From SHYQ01 sp041674525 (GTDB lineage Bacteria > Chloroflexota > Dehalococcoidia > UBA2979): a stretch of DNA of 31,319 nt. This document shows, in pieces, positions 7,755-15,348 of the stretch. Position 1 is the stretch's first letter; each line of letters begins with the position of its first letter. The DNA lies in NCBI GenBank assembly GCA_041674525.1, contig JBAYVN010000025.1, positions 1 to 31,319 on the forward strand, read 5' to 3'. Under the pieces are notes generated by a model. It did not search any database. It saw nothing but the letters and a program-made list of their open reading frames with translations, and was not told the DNA's origin. Made by a program: the position numbers and the translations under genes.

Positions 7755-8144
7755 ATGATCACCGGGCTGGACCACGTGGATGTCATCGTGAAGGACTTCG
7801 ACGCGGCGATTGAGCAGTACAAGGCGATCTTCGGGGACGGCGCGCGGTTCGTGCCCGTGGAGGACGTGCCGGGCCGCCCCTACCGCATGGCCCGCTTCGA
7901 GTTCGGCGACCGGCAGAGCATCAACATCCTCACGCCCCTCGACGACGTGGGGCCGTGGGCGCGGCACCTGGAGCAGCACGGGGACGGGATCTACCTCTTC
8001 TGTCTGACGGTGGACGACCTGGACCAGACGGCCGAGGAGATGCGCGGCCGGGGGGTGCGCATGCCCGTGCCTATCGGCGGCACCCGCGTGATCCACCCGG
8101 CCTCAGCGGGCGGCGCGCTGATCCTGCTCTCGCAGAAGCGGTAG
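7755..8144 (+). CDS. VOC (glyoxalase/bleomycin-resistance) family protein, methylmalonyl-CoA epimerase-like
   Basis: The protein has 129 residues; the ATG at 7755 has GAGGAGG 6 nt upstream. The fold pattern is clear: LDHVDVIVKDFDAAIEQY at the start, FEFGDRQSINILTP at the end of the first module, YLFCLTVDDLDQTAEEMRGRG and GGALILLSQK in the second. By comparison with methylmalonyl-CoA epimerase, the first ligand (H7) and a Gln remain, but the positions usually His and Glu in the second module appear to be Tyr80/Leu81 and Leu. The protein may therefore not bind a metal in the normal way and may be a binding protein or a diverged enzyme. Its start is divergent to PilZ, and its end converges on an MFS gene. 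Confidence 0.85.
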   Translation: MITGLDHVDVIVKDFDAAIEQYKAIFGDGARFVPVEDVPGRPYRMARFEFGDRQSINILTPLDDVGPWARHLEQHGDGIYLFCLTVDDLDQTAEEMRGRGVRMPVPIGGTRVIHPASAGGALILLSQKR

Positions 8145-8244
8145 CCGCGGCACCGCACGAGGCGGGCTCGCGCTGCGAGGACCACGGGCCGTCACCGGTC
8201 GCCGCACGCGCTGCCTCGACGCGTTGCGGGACGCGGCAGCGCCC

Positions 8245-9555
8245 TCAGGCGCTGCGCAGCCGGGGCGCGGCGATCGCGGTGCCGGCGCCGATCGCCAGCA
8301 GCGCGCAGCCAGCGATCGTGTAGGCGACGGAGAGACCGGCCGCGTCCGCGATCGCGCCCAGCGCCAGAGGCCCGATCCAGCCCAGCCCGAACGCCGCGTT
8401 CCACGCGCCGAGCGCTCGGCCTCGCAGCCGGTCGTCCACCGCGGCCTGCAGCATGATCAGCTCGAGCGTGTCGACGAGCGCGGTGCACGCGCCGAGGCCC
8501 ACGGCGATCGCCAGCGACAGCGGGTAGTGGCGCGATGCGCCGAGTCCGATGAGCAGGCATCCGAACGTGGCGAAGACGCCGATCAGCAGGCGGCCGTGGC
8601 GAGCGCGGCTCCCGAGCGCGGCCAGCGCCACGGTGGCGGTGACCGCTCCCACCGAGGCCGCGCCGGAGAGCGCCCCGAAGCCGAAGGCCCCCACCCCGAG
8701 CACGCGTTCCGCCAGCGCCGGCAGCAGCGCGACGTACGAGAAGCCGAAGATCTCGGCGGCGGCCGCGAGCATGAGCAGCGTCGCCAGCATCCGCTGGTGA
8801 CGAACCATCTGGAGCCCCTCGAGCGTCTCCGCGATCAGCGAGGCACCCCCGCCCGAGCGGCGCGTCCTGGGATCGACCACGCCGCGGTAGATCATCGACG
8901 CCACCGCGAGCATCACGGCGCTCAGGAGCAGGCTCCACGAGGCCCCGGCCCAGCCGATCAGCAGGCCGCTGGCGAGCGCGCCGACGGCTGCCACCGCGCG
9001 CTGGCCGCTCCAGATCAGGCTCGTCGCGCTCGCCCGCCGCGCCGCACCGGCGATGTCCCCCGCCAGCGTCTGGAGGGATGCGGTGGTGAACGTCCCCCCG
9101 ACGGCGCTGAGCGTGATCACGATGAACAGCGGCACCAGTGGCGGTGTCTCCAGGCGCACCAGCCCCGTGATCGCCAGCAGCGTGCAGACCTTCGCCAGTG
9201 CGGCCGCGGCGATGATGCGGTTGCGCGGATAGCGATCCGAGATCGCCCCCGCCACGGGGCCGAAGATCATGTTCTGCGCATACTGGGCCGTCGCGACGAG
9301 CCCGGTGAGCAGCACGGAACCCGTGGTCTCAAACACGAACCAGGAGACCGCGAGCCGCTCGCTCCACAGCCCGAAGGAGGACACCAGCGTCCCGATCCAC
9401 AGCCGCCGAAACGCCGGGATCTGGAAGAGGTCGGTCGCCCGCGCGCGGCGGGGCGGCGCTCCCGGAACGCCGCCCCGAGACCCCTCGGCGGTCTCGACGG
9501 CCTCCACGCCCTCGGCGATCCTCGCGACCGGACGGTCGTCGTGCGTGCCGTTCAT
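8245..9555 (-). CDS. MFS transporter, EntS/MFS_3-type
   Basis: This is a 436-residue integral membrane protein with about 12 hydrophobic segments after a 45-residue charged cytoplasmic N-terminus (FQIPAFRRLWIGTLVSSFG begins the first helix). The loop after helix 2 reads GAISDRYPRNRI, a normal MFS cytoplasmic loop signature. The closest type is the drug/siderophore exporter group (EntS-like). The substrate cannot be read. It lies downstream of the amidohydrolase on the same strand (184-nt gap containing a hairpin), so co-expression is uncertain. An 8-bp hairpin with a 4-nt loop (8236-8255) overlaps the stop codon. Confidence 0.85.
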   Translation of the reverse strand: MNGTHDDRPVARIAEGVEAVETAEGSRGGVPGAPPRRARATDLFQIPAFRRLWIGTLVSSFGLWSERLAVSWFVFETTGSVLLTGLVATAQYAQNMIFGPVAGAISDRYPRNRIIAAAALAKVCTLLAITGLVRLETPPLVPLFIVITLSAVGGTFTTASLQTLAGDIAGAARRASATSLIWSGQRAVAAVGALASGLLIGWAGASWSLLLSAVMLAVASMIYRGVVDPRTRRSGGGASLIAETLEGLQMVRHQRMLATLLMLAAAAEIFGFSYVALLPALAERVLGVGAFGFGALSGAASVGAVTATVALAALGSRARHGRLLIGVFATFGCLLIGLGASRHYPLSLAIAVGLGACTALVDTLELIMLQAAVDDRLRGRALGAWNAAFGLGWIGPLALGAIADAAGLSVAYTIAGCALLAIGAGTAIAAPRLRSA

Positions 9556-9610
9556 GCCGGTGTCTCACCACTTCGTTGCGCCGGGGGGTTCGCTGCGCCG
9601 GGAGCATGCA

Positions 9611-9637
9611 CGGCGGCGTGCGCGCTGCGTGCCGCCG
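9611..9637 (-). terminator. Possible hairpin between amidohydrolase and MFS genes
   Basis: Arms CGGCGGC and GCCGCCG flank a 13-nt loop. The surrounding 100 nt is full of CCG repeats, so this may be chance. The remaining gap (9556-9739) shows nothing else. Confidence 0.2.
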
Positions 9638-9739
9638 CAGACCGCCGCCCGGACCGCCGCACCGACCCGCGCAGAACGTACCGCAGTCCGGCCACCTTCG
9701 AGGCTATCGCGAGCAGGCTGCGAGCGCCTCGCCCGGCGG

Positions 9740-11116
9740 TCAGACGCCCGGGGTCACGTCCGGGCGGGGCGCGATGTCGGGCCAGCGCTCGCCCAGCCGT
9801 CGCCAGGCCGACTCCATCGCGCGCTGGCCCGCGGTGACTACCGCTTCCTCGTCCATGCTGGTCACCCTGCCATCCTGCATGACGAACCGGCCGTCGACCA
9901 TCACCGAGTCGACGACGCCGGGGTGCCCGTAGTGCACGAGGTTGGAGACCACGCTCGAGATCGGGCGCAGGCTGGGGTGGTTGATGTTCAGGATCGCGAG
10001 ATCCGCCTTCTTGCCGGCCTCGATGCTGCCGAGGTCCGCCGTGCGCCCCACGGCGGCGGCACCGTTGCGAGTGGCCGCGTCCAGCATGTCGCCCGGTGTC
10101 GGCTTCGCCCCGCCGCCGTAGGCTCCGCGGTGCAGGCTGATGCCGATGTTCAGCGCCTCGAACATGTTCTCGGACATGTTGTCCGTGCCCAGTGTCATGT
10201 TGATCCCCGCGTCGCGGATGCGACCCACCGGGGAGGGCTGCGGCCGCCGGCGCGATCCGCTGGCGGGACAGTGCGCCATGTGCACCCCGCGCTCCGCGAG
10301 GAGCCTGATGTCGTCGTCGGTGCAGAAGGTCCAGTGCGCGCCGATCACATCGGGCGCTAGCCATCCGTGATCGTCCAGGTACTGCGCGGGGGTCCGGCCG
10401 TGGAGGGCCGCCACCTGGTCGAACTCGCCTCGACTCTGCGCCAGGTGCACCGTGCGGCGCAGTCCGTGGCGCTCCGCCATCTCGCGCAGCGAGTCGAGCA
10501 TCCACGGCGAGCAGTTGTCGGGGGCGTGCGCGGCGATCTGCACCTGCACGCGTCCGCCATCGGCGCCATGGAACTCCTCGACGAGCGCCTCCGCGCGGTC
10601 CAGGAAGTCCTGTCCCCACTGGCGGTCGTACGTGTACACGCCGTTCCGCACCTCCAGCGTCAGGGCGTCCGCGCAGCTCTCGCTGAGGAAGAGGCGCAGC
10701 CCGGAGTCCGCCATCGCCCGGGCATACGTGGTGACGTGACGGAGGGGATCGACCAGCGTGGTCGTGCCGGAGCGAATCGCCTCGAGGCAGGAGAGCGCGG
10801 CCAGCGCCGACCGCTCCTCGCCGTTCATGGCGAAGGTGATCGGCGACATGTAGTTGTAGACCGCCTCGCCACCCATGTCCTCCACGGTGCCGCGGAGCAC
10901 CATGAGCACCGCGTGCGTGTGGGTGTTGATGAAGCCCGGGATCACCGCCTTGCCGCGCGCGTCGATCGCGGGCAGCGTCGGGTGGGCGGCGCGCACCTCG
11001 CGGGTGGGGCCCACGGCGGCGATGCGGTCGCCCAGCACCGCGATCGCACCGTCCGTGATGATCCGCCGGTCGCCGTCCACCGTGATGACCAGGGCGTTTC
11101 CGATGACGACATCCAT
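9740..11116 (-). CDS. ATZ/TRZ-type amidohydrolase (SsnA/chlorohydrolase/deaminase family)
   Basis: The protein has 458 residues from the ATG at 11116 (MDVVIGNALVITVDG is the classical start; the longer open frame upstream is not convincing). Metal ligands of the family are present: H66 and H68 (NTHTHAV), H224 with E231 (VHLAQSRGEF), H261 (GAHWTF) and D312 (LGTDNMSE). The C-terminal GSIEAGKKADLAILN is the usual composite-domain return. Members remove amino, chloro or amide groups from N-heterocycles such as triazines, guanine, adenosine derivatives or cytosine. The more common HLAE is HLAQ here and the HCP loop carries an Arg-rich GSRRRP stretch, which argues for an unusual substrate. It is divergent from the acetamidase gene with 173 nt between. 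Confidence 0.88.
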   Translation of the reverse strand: MDVVIGNALVITVDGDRRIITDGAIAVLGDRIAAVGPTREVRAAHPTLPAIDARGKAVIPGFINTHTHAVLMVLRGTVEDMGGEAVYNYMSPITFAMNGEERSALAALSCLEAIRSGTTTLVDPLRHVTTYARAMADSGLRLFLSESCADALTLEVRNGVYTYDRQWGQDFLDRAEALVEEFHGADGGRVQVQIAAHAPDNCSPWMLDSLREMAERHGLRRTVHLAQSRGEFDQVAALHGRTPAQYLDDHGWLAPDVIGAHWTFCTDDDIRLLAERGVHMAHCPASGSRRRPQPSPVGRIRDAGINMTLGTDNMSENMFEALNIGISLHRGAYGGGAKPTPGDMLDAATRNGAAAVGRTADLGSIEAGKKADLAILNINHPSLRPISSVVSNLVHYGHPGVVDSVMVDGRFVMQDGRVTSMDEEAVVTAGQRAMESAWRRLGERWPDIAPRPDVTPGV

Positions 11117-11289
11117 CGAATGCCTCCAACTCGCCAGGGATCGGCTGGCGTGAGCGGAGCGTAGCACGTACGTTGTCCGCGGCCAGGCGGGGTGCGCGCC
11201 CGCGCCGCGCCACGCCACCTTGCGAGCGGTCGATGCTAGGATCCGGCCGCGCGGGCCGCCGCCGCGGGTGCCGCCACGGAAGGACGTCC

Positions 11290-12270
11290 ATGGGCACGAC
11301 GCACGAGGTCACCCCGGAGGCGTACCACCGCACGTTCTCGCACGCGCACCCGGTGCTCGCGAGGATCGCGCCCGGCGACACCGTGCGCACGCGAACCCTG
11401 GACGCGGGCGGGCAGGACGAGCACGACGTGCGCCGTTCGGAGCCGAGCAACCCGCTCAACGGACCCTTCTTCGTCGAGGGAGCGGAGCCCGGCGACGCCC
11501 TCCTCGTGACATTCGATCGCGTGCGGTGCAACCGCGCGTGGGGGTGGAGCAACTACCGGCTCGGACTGGCCGCGCTCCTGCCCGAGTCGATCGAGGGGCT
11601 CTACTCCAGCCACTACCGGCAGGATCTGATCCGCCCGGGACGCGCGAACATCGTGCCGTGGGACATCGACCTCGCCGCCGGGACGGTGAGGCTGCGCGAG
11701 CCGGCGACGCACGCGGTGGCGCTCGAGTTCCCCGTCCGGCCGATGGTCGGCTGCATCGGCGTCGCGCCCGCGGGCGACTTCGCTCCCACCTCCGGCCCCT
11801 CGGGGGCATACGGGGGGAACATCGACTACAACCTGATCGGCGAGGACGCGACGGTCGTGCTGCCCGTGTACCACCCGGGTGCGCTGCTCTTCGTGGGCGA
11901 CGGTCATGCGATCCAGGGCGACGGCGAGGCGCTGGGCACCGCTGTCGAGACCTCGATGGACCTCGAGTTCACGGTCGCGCTGCGGCGCGGGGCGGCACCG
12001 GCGGGGCCGCGCGTCGAGACCGCGGAGGCGCTGATCTCGATCGGCAGCCAGCCGGAGTTCGTCAGCGCCCTCGACCGCGGGTTGCAGATGGCGACCAGCG
12101 ACATGGTCGACTGGCTCGGGCGGGACTACGGTCTGCAGCCGTGGGAGGCGCACCTGCTGATCGGCGTCGCGGGCCGCTATGACGTCGTAACCGTCGCCGG
12201 CTCGATGGCGCTCCGTATCCCGAAGGCGCATCTGCCCCCGCCCCGCGAGGGCGGGGACGCGACGAGGTAG
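11290..12270 (+). CDS. Acetamidase/formamidase family protein
   Basis: The protein has 326 residues from the ATG at 11290, with GGAAGGA 7 nt upstream. FmdA/AmdA family features include TGP-like NPLNGPFFVEGAEPGD (residues 55-69), a GCIGVAPAGD segment (154-163), SGPSGAYGGNIDYN (168-181) and GDGHAIQGDGE (203-213), which hold the metal-binding and active-site residues of the family. Enzymes of this group hydrolyse formamide or acetamide to the acid and ammonia; some act on other small amides. It is the first gene of a plus-strand trio with the hydantoinase (56-nt gap) and an MFS transporter, so it may process the product of ring opening (inference). Confidence 0.9.
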   Translation: MGTTHEVTPEAYHRTFSHAHPVLARIAPGDTVRTRTLDAGGQDEHDVRRSEPSNPLNGPFFVEGAEPGDALLVTFDRVRCNRAWGWSNYRLGLAALLPESIEGLYSSHYRQDLIRPGRANIVPWDIDLAAGTVRLREPATHAVALEFPVRPMVGCIGVAPAGDFAPTSGPSGAYGGNIDYNLIGEDATVVLPVYHPGALLFVGDGHAIQGDGEALGTAVETSMDLEFTVALRRGAAPAGPRVETAEALISIGSQPEFVSALDRGLQMATSDMVDWLGRDYGLQPWEAHLLIGVAGRYDVVTVAGSMALRIPKAHLPPPREGGDATR

Positions 12271-12326
12271 CCGTGAGGTAGCTGCCGCGCCGGACGCGGA
12301 GCACGAGTGCACGAGGAGGTGGGCAC

Positions 12327-13796
12327 ATGGCGCTCGATCTGATCATCCGAGGTGGCCAGGTCGTGACGCCGTGGGGCGTCGGCCAGTGGGACATCGGCGT
12401 TGCGGGCGAGCGCATCGCCGCCATCGCCCAGCCCGGCGCGCTGCCGGAGGACGGTGCGCGCGTAATCGACGCCGCGGGCAAGATCGTGATCCCGGGCGGC
12501 ATCGAGCCGCACGCCCATGCGGCATTCAAGTTCGTCTACCCGTGGGCGCAGGCGGCCGGGCACCGCGCCGCCGGGCCCGAGGAGATGTCGAAGGCGTGCG
12601 CCTTCGGCGGTACGACGACGATCGTTGACTTCGCGAACTGGCGGCAGGGCGGCGCGCTGATCGACGCCATCGGGAACCGCGACGAGATCTTCCGCAACCG
12701 CTCGTACACGGACTACACGTTCCACACGGTGCTGGTGGGCATGGGCACGGAGGGCGCGACCCCCGAGCAGGCGGTGCCCGTCCCGCTCGATCTCATCGGG
12801 CAGATCGGCGACGTGATCGGGGCGGGGTTCACCTCGTTCAAGGTGTGGACGACGAACACCACGCTGACGCGCGCGCGGCAGATGACGGACTTCGGGATCG
12901 TCTTCGGGATGATGGAGCAGATCGTCGCGCACGGCGGGGTGCTGTCCGTCCACGCCGAGGATGAAGACATCGTGATGTACATGAGCCGGCTGATGCACGA
13001 GCAGGGCACCACCGGCACACAGTACCTTCCGCGCGCCCACCCCGCGCTGTCCGAGGATCTGTCGTTCCGCCGCGTGATCCGCCTCGCGGAGTGGACGGGC
13101 GCCTCCATCTACCTCATGCACGTCAGCGCCAAGGAGGGCGTGCAGGCGGTGAAGGAGGCGCGCGGGCGCGGCCTCCCGGTGTACGGCGAGACGCTGCACC
13201 ACTATGCGACGTTCGATGCGAGCGTGTACGAGACCGAACAGGGGCCGCTCTACCACACGTACCCCTCGCTCAAGTACCGCGACGACAACGAGGCGCTCTG
13301 GAGCGGCCTGGTGGACGGCACGATCCAGACCGTGGCCACGGACGCCATCCTGTGCAGCCGGGACCTCAAGCTCGGCGGGCACACCATCGAGGACACCGTG
13401 GGCGGCAACCCCGGCGTCGAGGAGCGCCTCGCCGTGACCTACACGGAGGGGGTGGTGAAGCGCGGGATGTCGCTGCGCCGGTTCGTGGACGTCACGTCGT
13501 CGAACGCCGCGAAGATCCTGGGGATGTACCCGCGCAAGGGCGCGATCGCACCGGGGAGCGACGCCGACATCGTGCTCCTCGACACCTCGCGGCCGGGGCC
13601 GCTGGCGCTGTCCGACCTGCACGGCGTGGATCACAGCGTGTGGGAGGGCTGGGACATCCACGCGCGGCCCGTCACCACGATCCTCCGGGGCAAGGTGATC
13701 GTCGACAACGGGCAACTGCTCGGCGACCTGACGGACGGGCGGCTGATCAGCGATCGTCGCACCGCGCCGGAGATCCTCGCCGGCCCCGGCTGCTAG
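12327..13796 (+). CDS. Dihydropyrimidinase/D-hydantoinase-type cyclic amidohydrolase
   Basis: The protein has 489 residues, with GAGGAGG before the ATG. The two-metal centre is complete: H62 and H64 (EPHAH), K172 (SFKVWTT, the lysine expected to be carboxylated), H209 (SVHAED), H265 (LMHVSAKEG) and D339 (VATDA). The family hydrolyses cyclic amides such as dihydrouracil, hydantoins or phthalimides, opening the ring. The usual GGIDxHTH is GGIEPHAH here and an aromatic FKFVYPW segment follows, so the substrate loop is atypical. Together with the acetamidase upstream and the MFS carrier downstream it forms a likely uptake and degradation unit for an N-containing compound; the compound is not identifiable. 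Confidence 0.9.
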   Translation: MALDLIIRGGQVVTPWGVGQWDIGVAGERIAAIAQPGALPEDGARVIDAAGKIVIPGGIEPHAHAAFKFVYPWAQAAGHRAAGPEEMSKACAFGGTTTIVDFANWRQGGALIDAIGNRDEIFRNRSYTDYTFHTVLVGMGTEGATPEQAVPVPLDLIGQIGDVIGAGFTSFKVWTTNTTLTRARQMTDFGIVFGMMEQIVAHGGVLSVHAEDEDIVMYMSRLMHEQGTTGTQYLPRAHPALSEDLSFRRVIRLAEWTGASIYLMHVSAKEGVQAVKEARGRGLPVYGETLHHYATFDASVYETEQGPLYHTYPSLKYRDDNEALWSGLVDGTIQTVATDAILCSRDLKLGGHTIEDTVGGNPGVEERLAVTYTEGVVKRGMSLRRFVDVTSSNAAKILGMYPRKGAIAPGSDADIVLLDTSRPGPLALSDLHGVDHSVWEGWDIHARPVTTILRGKVIVDNGQLLGDLTDGRLISDRRTAPEILAGPGC

Positions 13797-13826
13797 CCCT
13801 CGCGGTCCCGAAGCAGGCCATCGAGG

Positions 13827-13872
13827 CGGGGGGGCGGGCGCCCGGACCGCGGACTGGACGCCCGCCCCCCCG
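13827..13872 (+). terminator. Strong hairpin after the hydantoinase gene
   Basis: A perfect 14-bp inverted repeat (CGGGGGGGCGGGCG / CGCCCGCCCCCCCG) encloses an 18-nt loop, 30 nt after the stop. No T run follows. It suggests that the following MFS gene has its own promoter. Confidence 0.6.
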
Positions 13873-13915
13873 AGTGGCCGCAGCCGTGATCCGGCGGCGA
13901 GTGGACACGCCCGGC

Positions 13916-13921
13916 TAGAAT
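13916..13921 (+). promoter_or_regulatory. Possible -10 element giving a leaderless MFS transcript
   Basis: TAGAAT lies 7 nt before the ATG at 13929, and there is no ribosome site in that gap. If it is a -10 element, transcription would begin at the start codon. No good -35 box is seen. Confidence 0.25.
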
Positions 13922-13928
13922 CCCCCGC

Positions 13929-15266
13929 ATGGCACATCGCTTGTTCCCGGGCATCTACGAAGGCTGGATCGTGGTCTTCTCCGGGGGCCTCGTCATCCTG
14001 ACGATCAGCGCCACGTTCTTCTACGGGTTCGGCGTCTTCTTCACCGACATCCTGAAGGAATTCGGGTGGAGCGTCGCTGCGACCTCGCTCGCCTTCTCGC
14101 TGCGCTCCGAGATCGGGGGCCTGGGCGCGCCGCTGGTCGGCATCGGCATCGACCGCTACGGCGCGAGGCGGATGGTGATGTTCAGCGTGGTGATGACCGG
14201 CATCGGCGTGCTGCTGCTGTCGTTCATCCAGAACCTCTGGCAGTTCTACGCCGCAATGATCGTGATCGCGATCGGCTCCTCGGGCGCGGGCGGACAGACG
14301 GCGCTGTCGGCCGTCGCCACGTGGTTCCAGCGGCGCCGCTCGATGGCCATGTCGCTGACCACGGTGGGCGGGGGACTCGGCGGCGTGCTCGTGGTGGGCA
14401 TCGCCTGGCTCGTCGAGGAGTTCGGGTGGCGCATTGCGCTGCGTGCGATGGTGGCCGGCATCGTCGTGGTCGGGGTCGGACTCGGCTCGCAGGTGCGCAG
14501 CCGTCCCCGCGGTCACCCGCAGCCGATCGACGGCCGGGAGTACCTCGATGCGGACGGCCGGGCCATGTCCGCGACCACGATGTGGGGCATCCCGCCGCTG
14601 CGCGCCGTGCGGACGCGCGGGTTCATCTTCAGCTCGCTGGCGATGATCATGCTGTCATTCGCCACCACGGCCTTCCTGGTGCACCAGGTGCCGTTCCTGG
14701 AGCGGCTCGGCGTCTCGAAGGCTGACGCCTCGTGGTCGGTGGCGCTGCTCACGATCGCCTCGGTGGGCGGGCGGGTCGGGCTGGGGATGCTGGGCGACCG
14801 CATCCCCAAGACCACGCTGCTGGCGGTGTGCGGGCTGCTGGTCGCCGCTGGCATCCTCGTGCTCTCGCAGGCGAGCACGCTCCAGCACGCGGTCATCGCG
14901 ACGCTGCTCCTCGCCCCGGGATTCGGCGGCGCCATGCCGATCCGCCCCGCGATGATGGCGGACTATTTCGGCACGAAGTACTTCGGGAGCCTGAACGGGA
15001 CGGCGGCGCTGATCAACACCACCGGCGGCGCTGTCGGACCATGGGTCGTGGGCCGCATCGTCGATGCGACCGGCGTGTACCAGCTTGGCTGGTACACCGC
15101 CGCCGGCGCGGCACTGCTCTCGATCCCCCTCGTGCTGCTCGCCACCGCACCGCACCGCCTCGCCGAGCACTACCGCACCGAGGCCGAGCGGTCCGCAGCG
15201 GGCTCGGCAGTGGGCGCCGCCGGCGCCGTGGTCCCCTCCACGCCGCAGGGCACACGCGCGCCCTAG
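13929..15266 (+). CDS. MFS transporter, monocarboxylate/OFA-like
   Basis: The protein has 445 residues with two blocks of about six hydrophobic helices separated by a hydrophilic loop (about residues 190-235). The start (IYEGWIVVFSGGLVILTISATFFYGFG as a hydrophobic helix, then FTDILKEFGWS) is typical of the monocarboxylate/oxalate-formate antiporter group of MFS. GIDRYGARR is the loop 2-3 signature. Such carriers move organic acids. Its place after the amidase and hydantoinase genes fits uptake of the substrate or export of an acid product, but a terminator hairpin separates them. A Pro/Ala-rich tail follows the last helix. Confidence 0.87.
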   Translation: MAHRLFPGIYEGWIVVFSGGLVILTISATFFYGFGVFFTDILKEFGWSVAATSLAFSLRSEIGGLGAPLVGIGIDRYGARRMVMFSVVMTGIGVLLLSFIQNLWQFYAAMIVIAIGSSGAGGQTALSAVATWFQRRRSMAMSLTTVGGGLGGVLVVGIAWLVEEFGWRIALRAMVAGIVVVGVGLGSQVRSRPRGHPQPIDGREYLDADGRAMSATTMWGIPPLRAVRTRGFIFSSLAMIMLSFATTAFLVHQVPFLERLGVSKADASWSVALLTIASVGGRVGLGMLGDRIPKTTLLAVCGLLVAAGILVLSQASTLQHAVIATLLLAPGFGGAMPIRPAMMADYFGTKYFGSLNGTAALINTTGGAVGPWVVGRIVDATGVYQLGWYTAAGAALLSIPLVLLATAPHRLAEHYRTEAERSAAGSAVGAAGAVVPSTPQGTRAP

Positions 15267-15298
15267 CCGGCCCGGGCGCATGTGCGACGGGGCAGTGC

Positions 15299-15328
15299 TT
15301 GGACAGGCAGCGCGCCGCCGGGGATACT
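15299..15328 (+). promoter_or_regulatory. Candidate promoter of the secreted GH25-like gene
   Basis: TTGGAC and GATACT are separated by 18 nt. A transcript would start near 15335, which would exclude the ATG at 15331 as the start codon and favour 15349 or the TTG at 15379. Confidence 0.45.
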
Positions 15329-15348
15329 CAATGCATCTGGTATGCAGG

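Noticed and set aside
9552..11552. Minus-strand frame of about 666 codons overlapping the amidohydrolase in another frame
   Set aside because: Composition is Arg/Gly/His-rich without any domain; the amidohydrolase frame keeps all metal ligands.
12177..14516. Very long minus-strand open frame (about 779 codons) opposite the hydantoinase and MFS genes
   Set aside because: It is antisense to two well-recognised genes; its product is His/Arg/Asp-rich low-complexity sequence typical of GC-rich shadow frames.
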